Below the pieces are notes generated by a model. That model made no database searches. It had not been told where the DNA came from and was given only the letters and a program-made list of their open reading frames with translations. A program made the translations under genes and the position numbers. 64,000 nucleotides of DNA from Sphingobacterium bambusae (GTDB lineage Bacteria > Bacteroidota > Bacteroidia > Sphingobacteriales > Sphingobacteriaceae). Positions 41,703 through 50,943 of the stretch are shown piece after piece. How positions within the stretch are numbered: the first letter of the stretch is position 1; each line of letters starts with the position of its first letter. The stretch is from positions 3,100,001-3,164,000 of the forward strand of contig NZ_CP138332.1 in NCBI RefSeq assembly GCF_033955345.1. The letters are read 5' to 3'.

Positions 41703-42740
41703 ATGCAATACAAAAAAATACTTGTGACCGGTGCGGCCGGTTTTATTGGTTTCCATGTCTGTAGGCTGTTGCTGGAGCAGGGGCTGCGGGTTGTGGGGCT
41801 GGATAATATCAACGATTATTATGATCCGCAGCTTAAATATGCGCGTCTTCAAGCCTTGGGGCTGGCACAGCGGGATGCGAAACAATGGAATAGCGTAGTG
41901 GCGGTAGGCGATGGGGCCTTTCGCTTTATACGCATGAATATTGAAGACCGGGCAGCGCTGCCTGCGTTCTTTGCGGCGGAGAAATGTGATGCGGTGATTC
42001 ACCTGGCGGCACAGGCGGGGGTGCGGCACAGCCTGAAACACCCGGAGGCTTATGTGGATAGTAACATCGTGGGCTTTCTGAATGTATTGGAATGCTGCCG
42101 GCAGCAGGCGGTGCAACACTTGCTGTATGCCTCGAGCTCTTCGGTGTATGGCGAGAATGCCAAGGTGCCTTTTGCGGAGGATGACTGTGTGGACTATCCG
42201 GTAAGTATTTATGCGGCGACCAAGAAGGCCAACGAGCTGATGGCACACAGCTACAGCCACCTTTTTCAGCTGCCGACAACGGGCTTACGTTTTTTTACGG
42301 TATATGGCCCTTGGGGTCGCCCGGATATGGCGCCTATGCTCTTTGCCTCGGCAATAGCGGAGGGTCGCGAAATACATCTCTTCAACCACGGAGAGATGTC
42401 GCGCGATTTTACGTACATCGATGATATCTGCCAAGGGATATACCTGGCGCTTCAGCATCCGCAGCTGGCGGAGAATCCGTATCAGATACTGAATGTGGGA
42501 AATGGGAAGCCTGTGCAGCTGGCGGATTTTATTGCCGCCTTGGAAAGCGCCATGGGCAAAACTACCCGTAAAAAGATGCTGCCGATGCAGGTGGGCGAGG
42601 TGCCACGCACTTGGGCGGATACGAGCAAGCTGGCTGCCTTGGGCTATGCCAGCAAGACCTTGGTGCCCGTAGGGGTGCAGCGCTTTGTGGATTGGTATAG
42701 GGGGTATAATGCCAATGGCGGCGAAGACTGCTCACAGTGA
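41703..42740 (+). CDS. UDP-glucuronate epimerase-like NAD-dependent epimerase
   Basis: 345 residues, an extended short-chain dehydrogenase. NAD motif TGAAGFIGFHVCRLLLEQG near residue 9, then LDNINDYYDPQLKYARL, which is characteristic of the CapI/LspL UDP-glucuronic acid epimerase branch. The active-site Tyr/Lys lie in SIYAATKKANELMAHSY near 168-172, with Ser in YASSSSVYG. Converts UDP-glucuronate to UDP-galacturonate or a related isomer, which could feed the EPS operon's polymer through ugd. It is transcribed away from the LacI gene across 114 bases and ends before a 365-base gap. Confidence 0.88.
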   Translation: MQYKKILVTGAAGFIGFHVCRLLLEQGLRVVGLDNINDYYDPQLKYARLQALGLAQRDAKQWNSVVAVGDGAFRFIRMNIEDRAALPAFFAAEKCDAVIHLAAQAGVRHSLKHPEAYVDSNIVGFLNVLECCRQQAVQHLLYASSSSVYGENAKVPFAEDDCVDYPVSIYAATKKANELMAHSYSHLFQLPTTGLRFFTVYGPWGRPDMAPMLFASAIAEGREIHLFNHGEMSRDFTYIDDICQGIYLALQHPQLAENPYQILNVGNGKPVQLADFIAALESAMGKTTRKKMLPMQVGEVPRTWADTSKLAALGYASKTLVPVGVQRFVDWYRGYNANGGEDCSQ

Positions 42741-43105
42741 GTTAATCGACTGTAAAATAAATTGTATTATAGGGGATTTTGTTGCTTTTTAGGCCGCCGA
42801 GACTTGTGGTGTTGTGGGACAGTAGATTTTCCTGAGGTTTTTTACCTCGTCCAAAATATCTAAAAAGGCCAGTGTTTTGGCTTTGTTTTTGATTGCTAGA
42901 TGCCGAAAAAGGTTATTTTTATATTAAATAATCTAGGCGATGCCGCTTTTTTAAGAAAAAAAACTAAAAATCCTTATATTAGGGGCATAAAAACATCAAC
43001 CGTTGAAAACATTAGTGAAGGTTGATAAGCGTAGAGAATCTTCAACTCTTATGAAAATGCTGCTTATAACTTTCGGATATTATTTAAATCTTGATTCAGA
43101 AAAAC
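42741..43105 (+). other. Intergenic stretch before the cytidylyltransferase pair
   Basis: About 365 bases, AT-rich. A possible weak -7 element TATATTAG occurs at about 42975, and a 7-bp stem ATCAACC (42995-43001) with GGTTGAT (43020-43026) follows in the putative leader. No gene seen. Confidence 0.4.
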
Positions 43106-43576
43106 ATGAAAATCGGAATTACTTTCTCCGCATTTGATCTCCTACACGCGGGGCATATCAAAATGCTTGAAGATGCTAAGGAACAGTGTGATTTCTTAAT
43201 CTGCGGCCTGCAGACAGACCCTACCTTGGATCGACCAGAGAAAAACAAACCTACACAGACCGTGGTGGAACGCTATATACAACTGAAAGGCTGTAAGCAT
43301 GTGGATCAGATTGTTCCCTATGCGACGGAACAGGATTTGGAAGATATCTTGCGCTCTTTTAATGTGCAGGTTCGTATCTTGGGCGATGAATACAAAGAGA
43401 AGAACTTTACAGGTCGCCAATATTGCGAAGAAAAGGGAATAGAGCTGTATTTCAACAGCCGCGACCACCGTTTTTCGAGCTCGGGACTGCGCCGCACGGT
43501 GGCGGAAAAAGAACGCGAGAAAAACGGCAATGTGGTGGCTATTGCCGAAGGAACTAAAAAGAAGGCTAGGGGATAG
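43106..43576 (+). CDS. TagD-like cytidylyltransferase, first copy
   Basis: About 156 residues from ATG 43106 (a TTG at 43091 is open but unlikely). Nucleotidyltransferase fold with FDLLHAGHIKMLEDA, the HxGH nucleotide site, near residue 10-13. TVVERYIQLKGCKHVDQIVP and the C-terminal HRFSSSGLRR, equivalent to the second nucleotide motif, complete the glycerol-3-phosphate cytidylyltransferase-like form. The substrate is glycerol-3-phosphate or another small phosphorylated alcohol; not certain. A Lys/Glu-rich tail extends beyond the core. A close paralogue follows 146 bases downstream. Confidence 0.85.
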   Translation: MKIGITFSAFDLLHAGHIKMLEDAKEQCDFLICGLQTDPTLDRPEKNKPTQTVVERYIQLKGCKHVDQIVPYATEQDLEDILRSFNVQVRILGDEYKEKNFTGRQYCEEKGIELYFNSRDHRFSSSGLRRTVAEKEREKNGNVVAIAEGTKKKARG

Positions 43577-43722
43577 GTTGCGAATCGCCTGCTGCGAAAA
43601 GCGACGTATTCTTTAGTAGTATAGTAGCGTTTGTTTAGCGGAGGAAGCCGTAGCGCATTTCTTGCGAGCGGTTTTTGACCTTCTCGCTGAATGGACCTTT
43701 AAATGAGATTAACAAAAAAACT

Positions 43723-44154
43723 ATGAGAATAGGAATTACATTTGGCGTTTTTGACCTGCTGCATGCGGGACATATCATGATGCTGGAAGAAGCCAAAAGA
43801 AACTGCGACTATTTGATCGTTGGACTGAATACTGACCCATCGGAGGTTGACCCGACAAAAAATAAACCCACACAAACGGTGGTGGAACGCTATATTCAAC
43901 TGGAAGGTTGTCATTATGTGGATGAGATTATCCCCTATGAAACGGAGCAGGATCTAGCGGATATGTTGCAGGCGCTGCATGTGCAGGTGCGCTTTATTGG
44001 CGAGGAATATCGCGATAAGGATTTCACTGGCCGCAAGTACTGTGTGGAAGAGGGTATTGAAATCCACTACAACAAACGCACACACCGGTTTTCTAGCCAT
44101 GGCTTACGTAAAGTGGTGGCCGACAAGGAAGCGGAAAAGGTGTTGAAGGGGTAG
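43723..44154 (+). CDS. TagD-like cytidylyltransferase, second copy
   Basis: 143 residues from ATG 43723 (an upstream start at 43675 would add 16 residues of poor quality). MRIGITFGVFDLLHAGHIMM, TQTVVERYIQLEGCHYVDEI, FTGRKYCVEEGIEIHYNKRT and HRFSSHGLRKVV match the first copy closely, so the pair is a tandem duplication. Catalytic residues are kept in both. It could make a different CDP-activated compound or be redundant. Confidence 0.85.
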   Translation: MRIGITFGVFDLLHAGHIMMLEEAKRNCDYLIVGLNTDPSEVDPTKNKPTQTVVERYIQLEGCHYVDEIIPYETEQDLADMLQALHVQVRFIGEEYRDKDFTGRKYCVEEGIEIHYNKRTHRFSSHGLRKVVADKEAEKVLKG

Positions 44155-44310
44155 TGGAGTAGTGACAAGGTGATGTGGTGATGGAGTGACAAGGTGATGT
44201 GGTGATGGAGTGACAAGGTGATGTGGTGATGAAGGGACAAGGTGATGGAGTGACGAGGTGATGAAGGGACAAGGTGACGAGGTGATAAAGTGACAACATG
44301 ATGTGGTGGT
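44155..44310 (+). repeat. Tandem GTGACAAGGTGATG repeats
   Basis: GTGACAAGGTGATGTGGTGATGGA is repeated at 44162 and 44186, a third near-identical unit starts at 44210, and degenerate pieces (GGGACAAGGTGATGGAGTGACGAGGTGAT) follow to about 44310. It directly follows the second cytidylyltransferase stop codon. The same words, on the other strand, make up the TCACCTTGTCAC tails of R2. Confidence 0.9.
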
Positions 44311-44364
44311 TGGTTGATGTCGTGGCGATATCAGCTGGTTGGCTGCAGGTATATATAAATAAAA

Positions 44365-45363
44365 ATGAGCAATACAGTACACGTAATATTATCGGGCGGC
44401 GTTGGGAGCCGGCTATGGCCTTTATCCCGGAAGAGCAACCCGAAGCAGTACCTGAATCTATTTAAGGAGGGATCTTTATTTGGGATGACGGTGCTTCGTA
44501 ACCGCAGTTTATGCAACAAGGTGATGGTGGTTGGCAACTGCGACAATTACCAATTGAGTAAAGAAGTGCTGAATAGCCAAGGGGTGGAGTATGTGGATAT
44601 CGTGGAAGCGACACCACGAAACACGGCAGCAGCTATAGCCTTTGCGGCCTTTGCGGCAGCACCGGACGATATTTTGGTGGTGACGCCATCGGACCACGTG
44701 ATTGTGGGGGAAGATGATTATAATTCGGCCATACAAACGGGAATCGAGAAGGCGAAAGAAGGCTATATCATCACCTTTGGGATAAAGCCCACACGTCCGG
44801 AAACGGGCTACGGCTACATTGAATATGAAGGCGATAAGGTGCTTTCTTTCCGCGAGAAGCCAAACCACGATACGGCGGAGGACTTTATCGAGCGGGGTAA
44901 CTTTCTGTGGAACTCGGGGATGTTCTGTTTCCGTGCGGATACTTTTTTGACGGAACTGCAGCAGTTTGAGCCGAAGGTGTATGCCACGGCATTGGCGGCT
45001 TGGCAACACCAGAAAGATGGTCGCCTAGACGAGAGCCTGTCTAAGAAAATTCCTTCTATCAGCGTGGATTACGCCGTGATGGAGCGCTCGAAGAAGATCC
45101 GTGTGGTGGCCACGCAGTTTCAGTGGTCTGACCTAGGGTCTTTCGAATCGTTGTATGACTACCTGCGCTCGACGGGCTATACGGTAGATGAAAACGGAAA
45201 TATGATCATCGGATCGGATATTTATACGGCTTTTGTAGGACTGAAAAATACGATTGTTGTGTATACCGATGATGCTTTGCTGTTTGTACAGAAGGAAAAG
45301 TCGCAAGATGTGAAAAAGGTGTACAATACCCTAGAGAAGCATCAGTCGAAGTTGATTGACTAG
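44365..45363 (+). CDS. manC: Mannose-1-phosphate guanylyltransferase
   Basis: 332 residues, the single-domain form without a fused phosphomannose isomerase. The N-terminal GTP-binding signature HVILSGGVGSRLWPLSRKSN plus PKQYLNLF is near residue 6-28, with VVTPSDHVI near 112, PTRPETGYGYIE near 146, FREKPN near 163 and FLWNSGMFCF near 183. Makes GDP-mannose from mannose-1-phosphate and GTP for glycan synthesis. It could use mannose from the neighbouring mannan locus, though the direct link is inference. Its termination structure follows at 45378. Confidence 0.95.
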   Translation: MSNTVHVILSGGVGSRLWPLSRKSNPKQYLNLFKEGSLFGMTVLRNRSLCNKVMVVGNCDNYQLSKEVLNSQGVEYVDIVEATPRNTAAAIAFAAFAAAPDDILVVTPSDHVIVGEDDYNSAIQTGIEKAKEGYIITFGIKPTRPETGYGYIEYEGDKVLSFREKPNHDTAEDFIERGNFLWNSGMFCFRADTFLTELQQFEPKVYATALAAWQHQKDGRLDESLSKKIPSISVDYAVMERSKKIRVVATQFQWSDLGSFESLYDYLRSTGYTVDENGNMIIGSDIYTAFVGLKNTIVVYTDDALLFVQKEKSQDVKKVYNTLEKHQSKLID

Positions 45364-45377
45364 TAGTCAATATAGGG

Positions 45378-45430
45378 ACAGGGTGATGAGCTGACCTGTT
45401 TTACGGCTCGTCAGTTGATCACCCTGTTTA
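45378..45430 (+). terminator. Compound stem-loop after manC
   Basis: ACAGGGTGAT (45378-45387) pairs with ATCACCCTGT (45418-45427), and an inner CTGAC/GTCAG stem extends it; TTTA follows. It includes the GGTGATGAG words of the repeat family. Confidence 0.65.
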
Positions 45431-45455
45431 GTATCGCCAAAGGCAGTAAAAAACG

Positions 45456-46325
45456 ATGTATAGCTTAGATAACGACCACCTGCATATAGACATTGCCCCG
45501 GAAGGAGCGGAACTGCGATCGCTGTTGTCGAAGGCGGATGGACGTGAATATATGTGGCAGCGCGATGCGGCCTATTGGCCGAAATCTTCGCCCCTGCTGT
45601 TTCCCATTGTGGGCGAGCTAAAAAATGGACAATACCTGTTCGAAGGACAATGGTATAAGCTGCCCAAGCATGGCTTTGCGCGGGATCGTACTTTTGCTGT
45701 GTTGGAGCAGAAACCGCAGGAGATTACCTTTGTGCTCGAAGCTGATGCGGAGTCAAAGGCGATGTATCCCTTTGATTTTCGCTTGCTGCTGCGCTATGTG
45801 CTGCAGGGGCATACGCTTTCGTGCAGCTATGAGTTGCAGAACAAGGGGGATGATCCGTTGTACTTTTCGTTGGGAGGCCACCCGGCATTTCAACTAAACC
45901 TTTCAAACGGAAAGCATTTCGCTGACTATTACCTGGTTTTTGGGAAAGACCATGCGCTGACGCGCTACTTTCTAAAAAAAGGCTTGTTGGATACGCAAGC
46001 CGAATGGCAGCCGTTGGAGGGGATACGCCTGCCCTTGCGGGCTAATATGTTTGACAAAGATGCTTGGGTGTTGAAGGACTTGCGTTCCAGCAATGTGCTG
46101 CTGCAGAATAGGCAAGGCGACTACAGGCTTGACTTTCAGTTTTCCGGCTTTCCGTATTTTGGATTGTGGGCGCCTAGCGGTGCACCATTTATCTGCTTGG
46201 AACCTTGGTGTGGCGTGAACGACACGCAACAACATGCGGGCGACTTGCGGCAGAAGGAGGGAATTGTGGAGCTGGAAGGCAACGGGCGCTGGCGACGAAC
46301 CTGGTCGGTTACCGTGGGGCTCTAA
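45456..46325 (+). CDS. Aldose 1-epimerase-like protein
   Basis: 289 residues of the galactose mutarotase-like fold: LHIDIAPEGAELRSLLSKAD near the N-terminus, YMWQRDAAYWPKSSPLLFPI, LPKHGFARDRTF with a conserved His, YFSLGGHPAFQLN with the second His near 150, and FICLEPWCGVND with the catalytic Glu near 250. This YeaD/LACX-like branch interconverts alpha and beta anomers of hexoses or hexose-6-phosphates. No signal peptide. Not obviously part of either neighbouring operon, but it follows manC by 92 bases on the same strand. Confidence 0.9.
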   Translation: MYSLDNDHLHIDIAPEGAELRSLLSKADGREYMWQRDAAYWPKSSPLLFPIVGELKNGQYLFEGQWYKLPKHGFARDRTFAVLEQKPQEITFVLEADAESKAMYPFDFRLLLRYVLQGHTLSCSYELQNKGDDPLYFSLGGHPAFQLNLSNGKHFADYYLVFGKDHALTRYFLKKGLLDTQAEWQPLEGIRLPLRANMFDKDAWVLKDLRSSNVLLQNRQGDYRLDFQFSGFPYFGLWAPSGAPFICLEPWCGVNDTQQHAGDLRQKEGIVELEGNGRWRRTWSVTVGL

Positions 46326-46362
46326 AAGAGCTGCGGTAAGCTATTTGTTGTAAACGATTCCG

Positions 46363-47154
46363 TTAAAGCAAACCTAATTCATAACATTTTTTGACAAGAT
46401 TTCCGCTTTTGGAGCTGTTGGTTTTCTTGAGCAGGTTCTTGCGATGCACGCGGACGGTGAGCTCGGAAATAAATAGGCGCTGACCAATTTGCTTGCTGGA
46501 GTAGCCTTGTGCCAGCAGGCCTAAGACTTCCATTTCTCGCCTTGATAGCAAGGGCATAGGTGCTTTGTGTTTTTCCGAGAGATCGATCTGCCAATAATCA
46601 TTGCGCCCTTCTATACCACTAATCAAAACAATTTTATTGTTGACGGCCGTGATGTGCTGTATGTCTGTGTGGATGTTGAGGCTAAAGCTGACGCGGCCTT
46701 CCTCGTCTTTGGAGAGATGCAGGGCTTGATGATGAAAAAGATGGTAGCTGCCGTCGTGCACCTGCATGCGAAAGCAGTAGGCGCATTTGAGCTGCAGGCT
46801 ATGCTCGAAGCCTAAGCTGCGGATTTTTTCTAAACCTGCTTTTTCGGCGGCCAAAACAAAGCCGAGGTCGTCGGGATGAATTAGGGAGGTGATATCAGCA
46901 AGCTGCGTTGGGAGGCTTTGGAGAGGATGGAGTGTACGTGCTGCCGGATCGACAAAATGAAGGCTGTAGTCGGCGAGTTGGATAACGTAGGAATAGAATG
47001 AGCCGGTGGCCACGACTTCACTAATGTAGTGGCCGATATGGAAATCTGCCGGAAAATAGGGTTGGCTGGAAATAACCTCCGGATACGTATTCCATAAATC
47101 AGCAAGCAAATGATCTTTTTTGCCCATGGTTATCGTGCTGGTTCCAACACCCAT
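46363..47154 (-). CDS. LuxR-type regulator with PAS-like sensor region
   Basis: 263 residues (254 if ATG 47127 is used). The C-terminal LuxR HTH is unmistakable: LSRREMEVLGLLAQGYSSKQ, then IGQRLFISELTVRVHRKNLL near residues 205-250. The N-terminal 190 residues have PAS-like features (SYVIQLADYSLHFVDPAART, IHPDDLGFVLAAEKAG, FRMQVHDGSYHLFHHQAL). There is no receiver domain. It is divergent from the SusC/SusD pair that starts 575 bases away, so it may control that pair in response to an internal signal. Confidence 0.82.
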   Translation of the reverse strand: MGVGTSTITMGKKDHLLADLWNTYPEVISSQPYFPADFHIGHYISEVVATGSFYSYVIQLADYSLHFVDPAARTLHPLQSLPTQLADITSLIHPDDLGFVLAAEKAGLEKIRSLGFEHSLQLKCAYCFRMQVHDGSYHLFHHQALHLSKDEEGRVSFSLNIHTDIQHITAVNNKIVLISGIEGRNDYWQIDLSEKHKAPMPLLSRREMEVLGLLAQGYSSKQIGQRLFISELTVRVHRKNLLKKTNSSKSGNLVKKCYELGLL

Positions 47155-47728
47155 TGGATTTGACCAAGGTGTTGCAGTTAATAATTAATTCGTTAGGTAA
47201 ATCTAAATAAAAATCGCATGAATTTCTATGGGTTGTGATAAAAATTATTTTATTCATATACTGTTAATGGTTTGATTAAAAGGTGCGTGCTGCTGTGTGT
47301 TTATGGTTTTTGTTGATTTTTGGATGCGAATTATATGTTGGTTTTTTAGACAATGCTTGCTGCATTGGGCTAATGCTTATTTGATGGGCTTGTTTTTGGG
47401 GAACGCCCATCATGGGCAAGAATCTGTTTTTACGGGATGGACATGCCCGCTAAATGTGATCTCGATGAAAATGGCGTTTGTTTTTGTTTTTCAAAAAGTG
47501 CTTCAGGAACTTTGTTGTCATATTTACAACGTTTTAGCCTACTTGCTAAAAGGTTTTAAATTTGTAACAAATTTTTTATTAAACTATTTTTCTTATAAAA
47601 ATTATTCCGTTACTTAGCGCAGTATTAAAAAAGCAACCGATTGCATTCTTTAGCGATGACAATTTATGCAACCCGTTGCAAACAAACACATAAACACGTA
47701 TTATTCTAAATTTTTACAAACACACACT
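47155..47728 (+). promoter_or_regulatory. Upstream region of the second SusC gene with candidate promoter
   Basis: TAAATTTG at 47557-47564 matches TAnnTTTG exactly. A GTTTTA 20 bases upstream is a possible weak -33 element. The TTGTAACAAATTTTTTATTAA that overlaps and follows it contains an imperfect inverted repeat. A 158-base leader would precede the susC start at 47729. The remainder of the gap is AT-rich and no gene is seen. Confidence 0.5.
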
Positions 47729-50700
47729 ATGTGGAAAGCTGACAAACTTAAATTGAAAGCGAGCAGAGCTTGGGTTATTCCTTTGGCTTTGGTTGCGGCA
47801 AGTTATGGTCAAGTACACGCAAATTCGGCATTATATCGCGAAGCGGATGCCACTGTACAAAACCAACAAACTATCCGGGGAATAATTATTGATGCAACAA
47901 CAAAGCAACCGGTTGTTGGTGTGACGGTAGGGGTGAAAGGAACGAGTGGCGGCACACAAACGGATGCAGAAGGACGTTTCTCGCTACAGGCGAGCAAGGG
48001 CCAAGTGCTGGTGGTAAGCTTCATCGGCTACCAAGGGCAAGAAATTACCGTAGGCGACAACACGACATTAACCATCTCCTTGGTGAACGCAGAAAACCAA
48101 TTGGAAGATGTAGTGGTAACGGCGCTCGGTATTATGCGTGAGAAAAAATCATTGGGTTACTCTACAACTACGGTTAAAGGTGACGAGTTTACGCAATCAC
48201 GTGATGCAAACTTGGGAAATGCACTAACGGGTAAGGTTGCCGGGGTGAGCGTGGCAGGTAACGCAACAGGTATGGGCGGTAGTAGCCGGGTGATTATCCG
48301 CGGTGCTGCATCCATGACAGGTAATAATCAACCCCTTTATGTGGTTGACGGGATTCCATTGAACAACCAAAACCAAGGTTCTGCTGGTCAGTGGGGTGGG
48401 ATGGACATGGGGGATGGTATGAATGCCATCAATGCCGATGATATCGAGAGTATCCAAGTATTGAAAGGTGCTGCTGCATCGGCACTATACGGTTTCCGTG
48501 GCGGTAACGGGGTCATCATGATCACAACAAAATCTGGAAAAGGACAACAAGGTTTAGGTATTGAGGTGAACAACAACTTTACCGTAAACAGTATCTACGA
48601 TTACCGAGATTTCCAGACAACTTACGGGCAAGGCCTACAGGGGGTTAAGCCTGGAAGTAGTGAGGCTGCCTTTGATACATACAACCAAAGCTGGGGTGCT
48701 GTCTTGGACGGTAGCAACGCGGTAAACCGCTTGGATAAAAGCTATGCATATTCAAACGTAGACAATTGGAAGAACTTCTACCGCAGTGGATTGACCAACC
48801 AGACTTCTGTTGCTGTAAGCGGAAGCGATGAGAAGTCGACCTTTCGATTGGGTTTAAATAACATCCACGAAACACCGATTCTTCCTAATTCGAGTTCGAA
48901 CCAACGCGGAGCAAACTTAAATACGACGTATAAAATTACGCCAAAGGTGACCTTGGGCATGAACTTGAACTATATGTTCGAGTTTGTGAAGAATAGACCC
49001 AATCTATCGGATGGTAATGGAAATACGAACGCAACGCTTTTATATCTAGCAAATGGTTATGATGTGACTTGGTTGGACGCTGCGGTTGATGCTGCAGGCA
49101 AGGAACTACAGCCCGGGAATAATGTATACTTTAATAACCCGTACTTCTTACAATATAATAAGTCCAATAACTCGACAAGGAAAAGATTAACGGGTGGATT
49201 TAATCTACGTTATGATATCACAGATTGGTTATATGTGCAGGGAGCGGCGACACGCGACGGATTTAACTTGGCCTTCAAGCAGATCCAGCCTAAAGGTGCT
49301 GCAGCTGATCCAAATGGCTTCATCAATGAGTATAACAAGGAATTTGAAGAGACCAACTTTAACTATTTGATCGGTGCCAAAAAGAATGTAGGTGATTTCT
49401 CTATTTCGGCAACAGTCGGTGGAAATGCACTGAAATCCAAAAATGAGACTTGGGGCACAGATGGGGGGATTCGTCCGTTCATCGTTGACGGCGTATATAA
49501 TACGGGAAACGTCGCTGCAGGAACACGTACATTTAAGAAAGTATTTCAAGAGTTCGCGGTAAATTCTGTTTACGGGACTGCCGATTTTGGTTTCCGTGAT
49601 TTTTTATTCTTGAACTTGTCAGCACGTAATGACTGGTATTCTACGCTTGATCCTGCTAACAACGGCTATGTATATCCGGCAGCGAGTTTGAGTTATGTAT
49701 TTAGCGATCATTTAAGCCTACCTGAATGGATCAATATGGGTAAGTTTCGTTTATCGCGTGCAGCAGCGTCCAATGGAACAGACCCTTACCAACGCTTGTT
49801 GACTTATCGAACCTTATCCTATGAGATATTGGAGCGTCCGGTAGGTACCATAAACAACGAAACCATTCCTAACAGAGATCTGAAGCCTGTGCGCATTTCA
49901 GAATGGGAAGCTGGTTTGAACATGGAATTCTTCAACAACCGCTTCGGGTTGGATTTGGCTGTATACAAAAAGAATACAACAGACGACATCGTCCGTGTAA
50001 CGACGAGCTCGGCTTCTGGCTATTCGACGGCAATAAAAAATATTGGTGAACTACAGAATAGAGGTATTGAGGCGTTGGTGTATGGTGATATCATCCGTAA
50101 AGAAAACTTTAAATGGCGCGGCTCTGTGAATTTTGGATTTAATGACAGTGAAGTCCAAAATTTGGGCGGTCAGACAAATCTGATTGTAGAAGGTGGACAG
50201 TCTAATGGCGGAAATGCATCAATCCAACAGATTGTAGGCCTCAACTACGGACAAATTGTTGGCTATAAATACAAGACGGATGCAAGCGGAAATCGTATAT
50301 TCGATGCCAATGGCTTACCTGTTCGTTCGGATAAGGTAGAGATTCTCGGCAATGGCGTCTATCGTTTTACTGGTGGTTTACGTAACGATTTCAGTTATAA
50401 AAATTTCAGCTTAGGCGCATTGTTGGATGTTAAATTAGGCGCGAAGATCTATTCGGGAACAAACTATAACTTGTATGGGACAGGATTGCATAAAGCTACC
50501 TTGGAAGGTCGTGAGGGAGGTATTGTTGGTCAAGGTGTAACAGCTACGGGTGAAGTTAATACGAAGTCGATCGATGCACAAACTTACTGGAAGCACGTCG
50601 TTAACCAAAATATTACGGAAGAATTTGTGTATGATGCGGGCTTTGTTAAACTGCGTGAAATTTCTTTTGGATATACACTGCCGACAGCAATGCTTTCAAA

Positions 50701-50878
50701 AACACCGTTTAGAGCAGCATCTTTCTCATTAGTTGGACGTAACTTGTGGACTATTCACAAAAGTACGCCAAATATTGATCCAGAATCGGCCTACAGTAAC
50801 GGCAATGCACAAGGTTTAGAATTGAATGGTAATCCCTATACAAGAAATGTGGGTTTTAACCTTAATTTGAAGTTTTAG
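47729..50878 (+). CDS. SusC/RagA-family TonB-dependent transporter (second pair)
   Basis: About 1049 residues from ATG 47729, chosen because it begins directly with a signal peptide (WKADKLKLKASRAWVIPLAL ending at VHA). An upstream ATG at 47666 adds 21 non-signal residues. Domains: carboxypeptidase-like (IRGIIIDATTKQPVVGVTVG), TonB-box-like LEDVVVTALGI, plug with VIIRGAASMTGNNQPLYVVD and ASALYGFRGGNGVIMITTKS, then the barrel ending GFNLNLKF. Imports an unknown glycan or peptide-type nutrient with the SusD partner. No hydrolase gene is joined to it. Confidence 0.96.
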   Translation: MWKADKLKLKASRAWVIPLALVAASYGQVHANSALYREADATVQNQQTIRGIIIDATTKQPVVGVTVGVKGTSGGTQTDAEGRFSLQASKGQVLVVSFIGYQGQEITVGDNTTLTISLVNAENQLEDVVVTALGIMREKKSLGYSTTTVKGDEFTQSRDANLGNALTGKVAGVSVAGNATGMGGSSRVIIRGAASMTGNNQPLYVVDGIPLNNQNQGSAGQWGGMDMGDGMNAINADDIESIQVLKGAAASALYGFRGGNGVIMITTKSGKGQQGLGIEVNNNFTVNSIYDYRDFQTTYGQGLQGVKPGSSEAAFDTYNQSWGAVLDGSNAVNRLDKSYAYSNVDNWKNFYRSGLTNQTSVAVSGSDEKSTFRLGLNNIHETPILPNSSSNQRGANLNTTYKITPKVTLGMNLNYMFEFVKNRPNLSDGNGNTNATLLYLANGYDVTWLDAAVDAAGKELQPGNNVYFNNPYFLQYNKSNNSTRKRLTGGFNLRYDITDWLYVQGAATRDGFNLAFKQIQPKGAAADPNGFINEYNKEFEETNFNYLIGAKKNVGDFSISATVGGNALKSKNETWGTDGGIRPFIVDGVYNTGNVAAGTRTFKKVFQEFAVNSVYGTADFGFRDFLFLNLSARNDWYSTLDPANNGYVYPAASLSYVFSDHLSLPEWINMGKFRLSRAAASNGTDPYQRLLTYRTLSYEILERPVGTINNETIPNRDLKPVRISEWEAGLNMEFFNNRFGLDLAVYKKNTTDDIVRVTTSSASGYSTAIKNIGELQNRGIEALVYGDIIRKENFKWRGSVNFGFNDSEVQNLGGQTNLIVEGGQSNGGNASIQQIVGLNYGQIVGYKYKTDASGNRIFDANGLPVRSDKVEILGNGVYRFTGGLRNDFSYKNFSLGALLDVKLGAKIYSGTNYNLYGTGLHKATLEGREGGIVGQGVTATGEVNTKSIDAQTYWKHVVNQNITEEFVYDAGFVKLREISFGYTLPTAMLSKTPFRAASFSLVGRNLWTIHKSTPNIDPESAYSNGNAQGLELNGNPYTRNVGFNLNLKF

Positions 50879-50943
50879 AAAGGAGTGTTTATTAGTGGGG
50901 AGCAGATATTGTGCCGCATTATAAACAAACAAAATTTAAAAAA

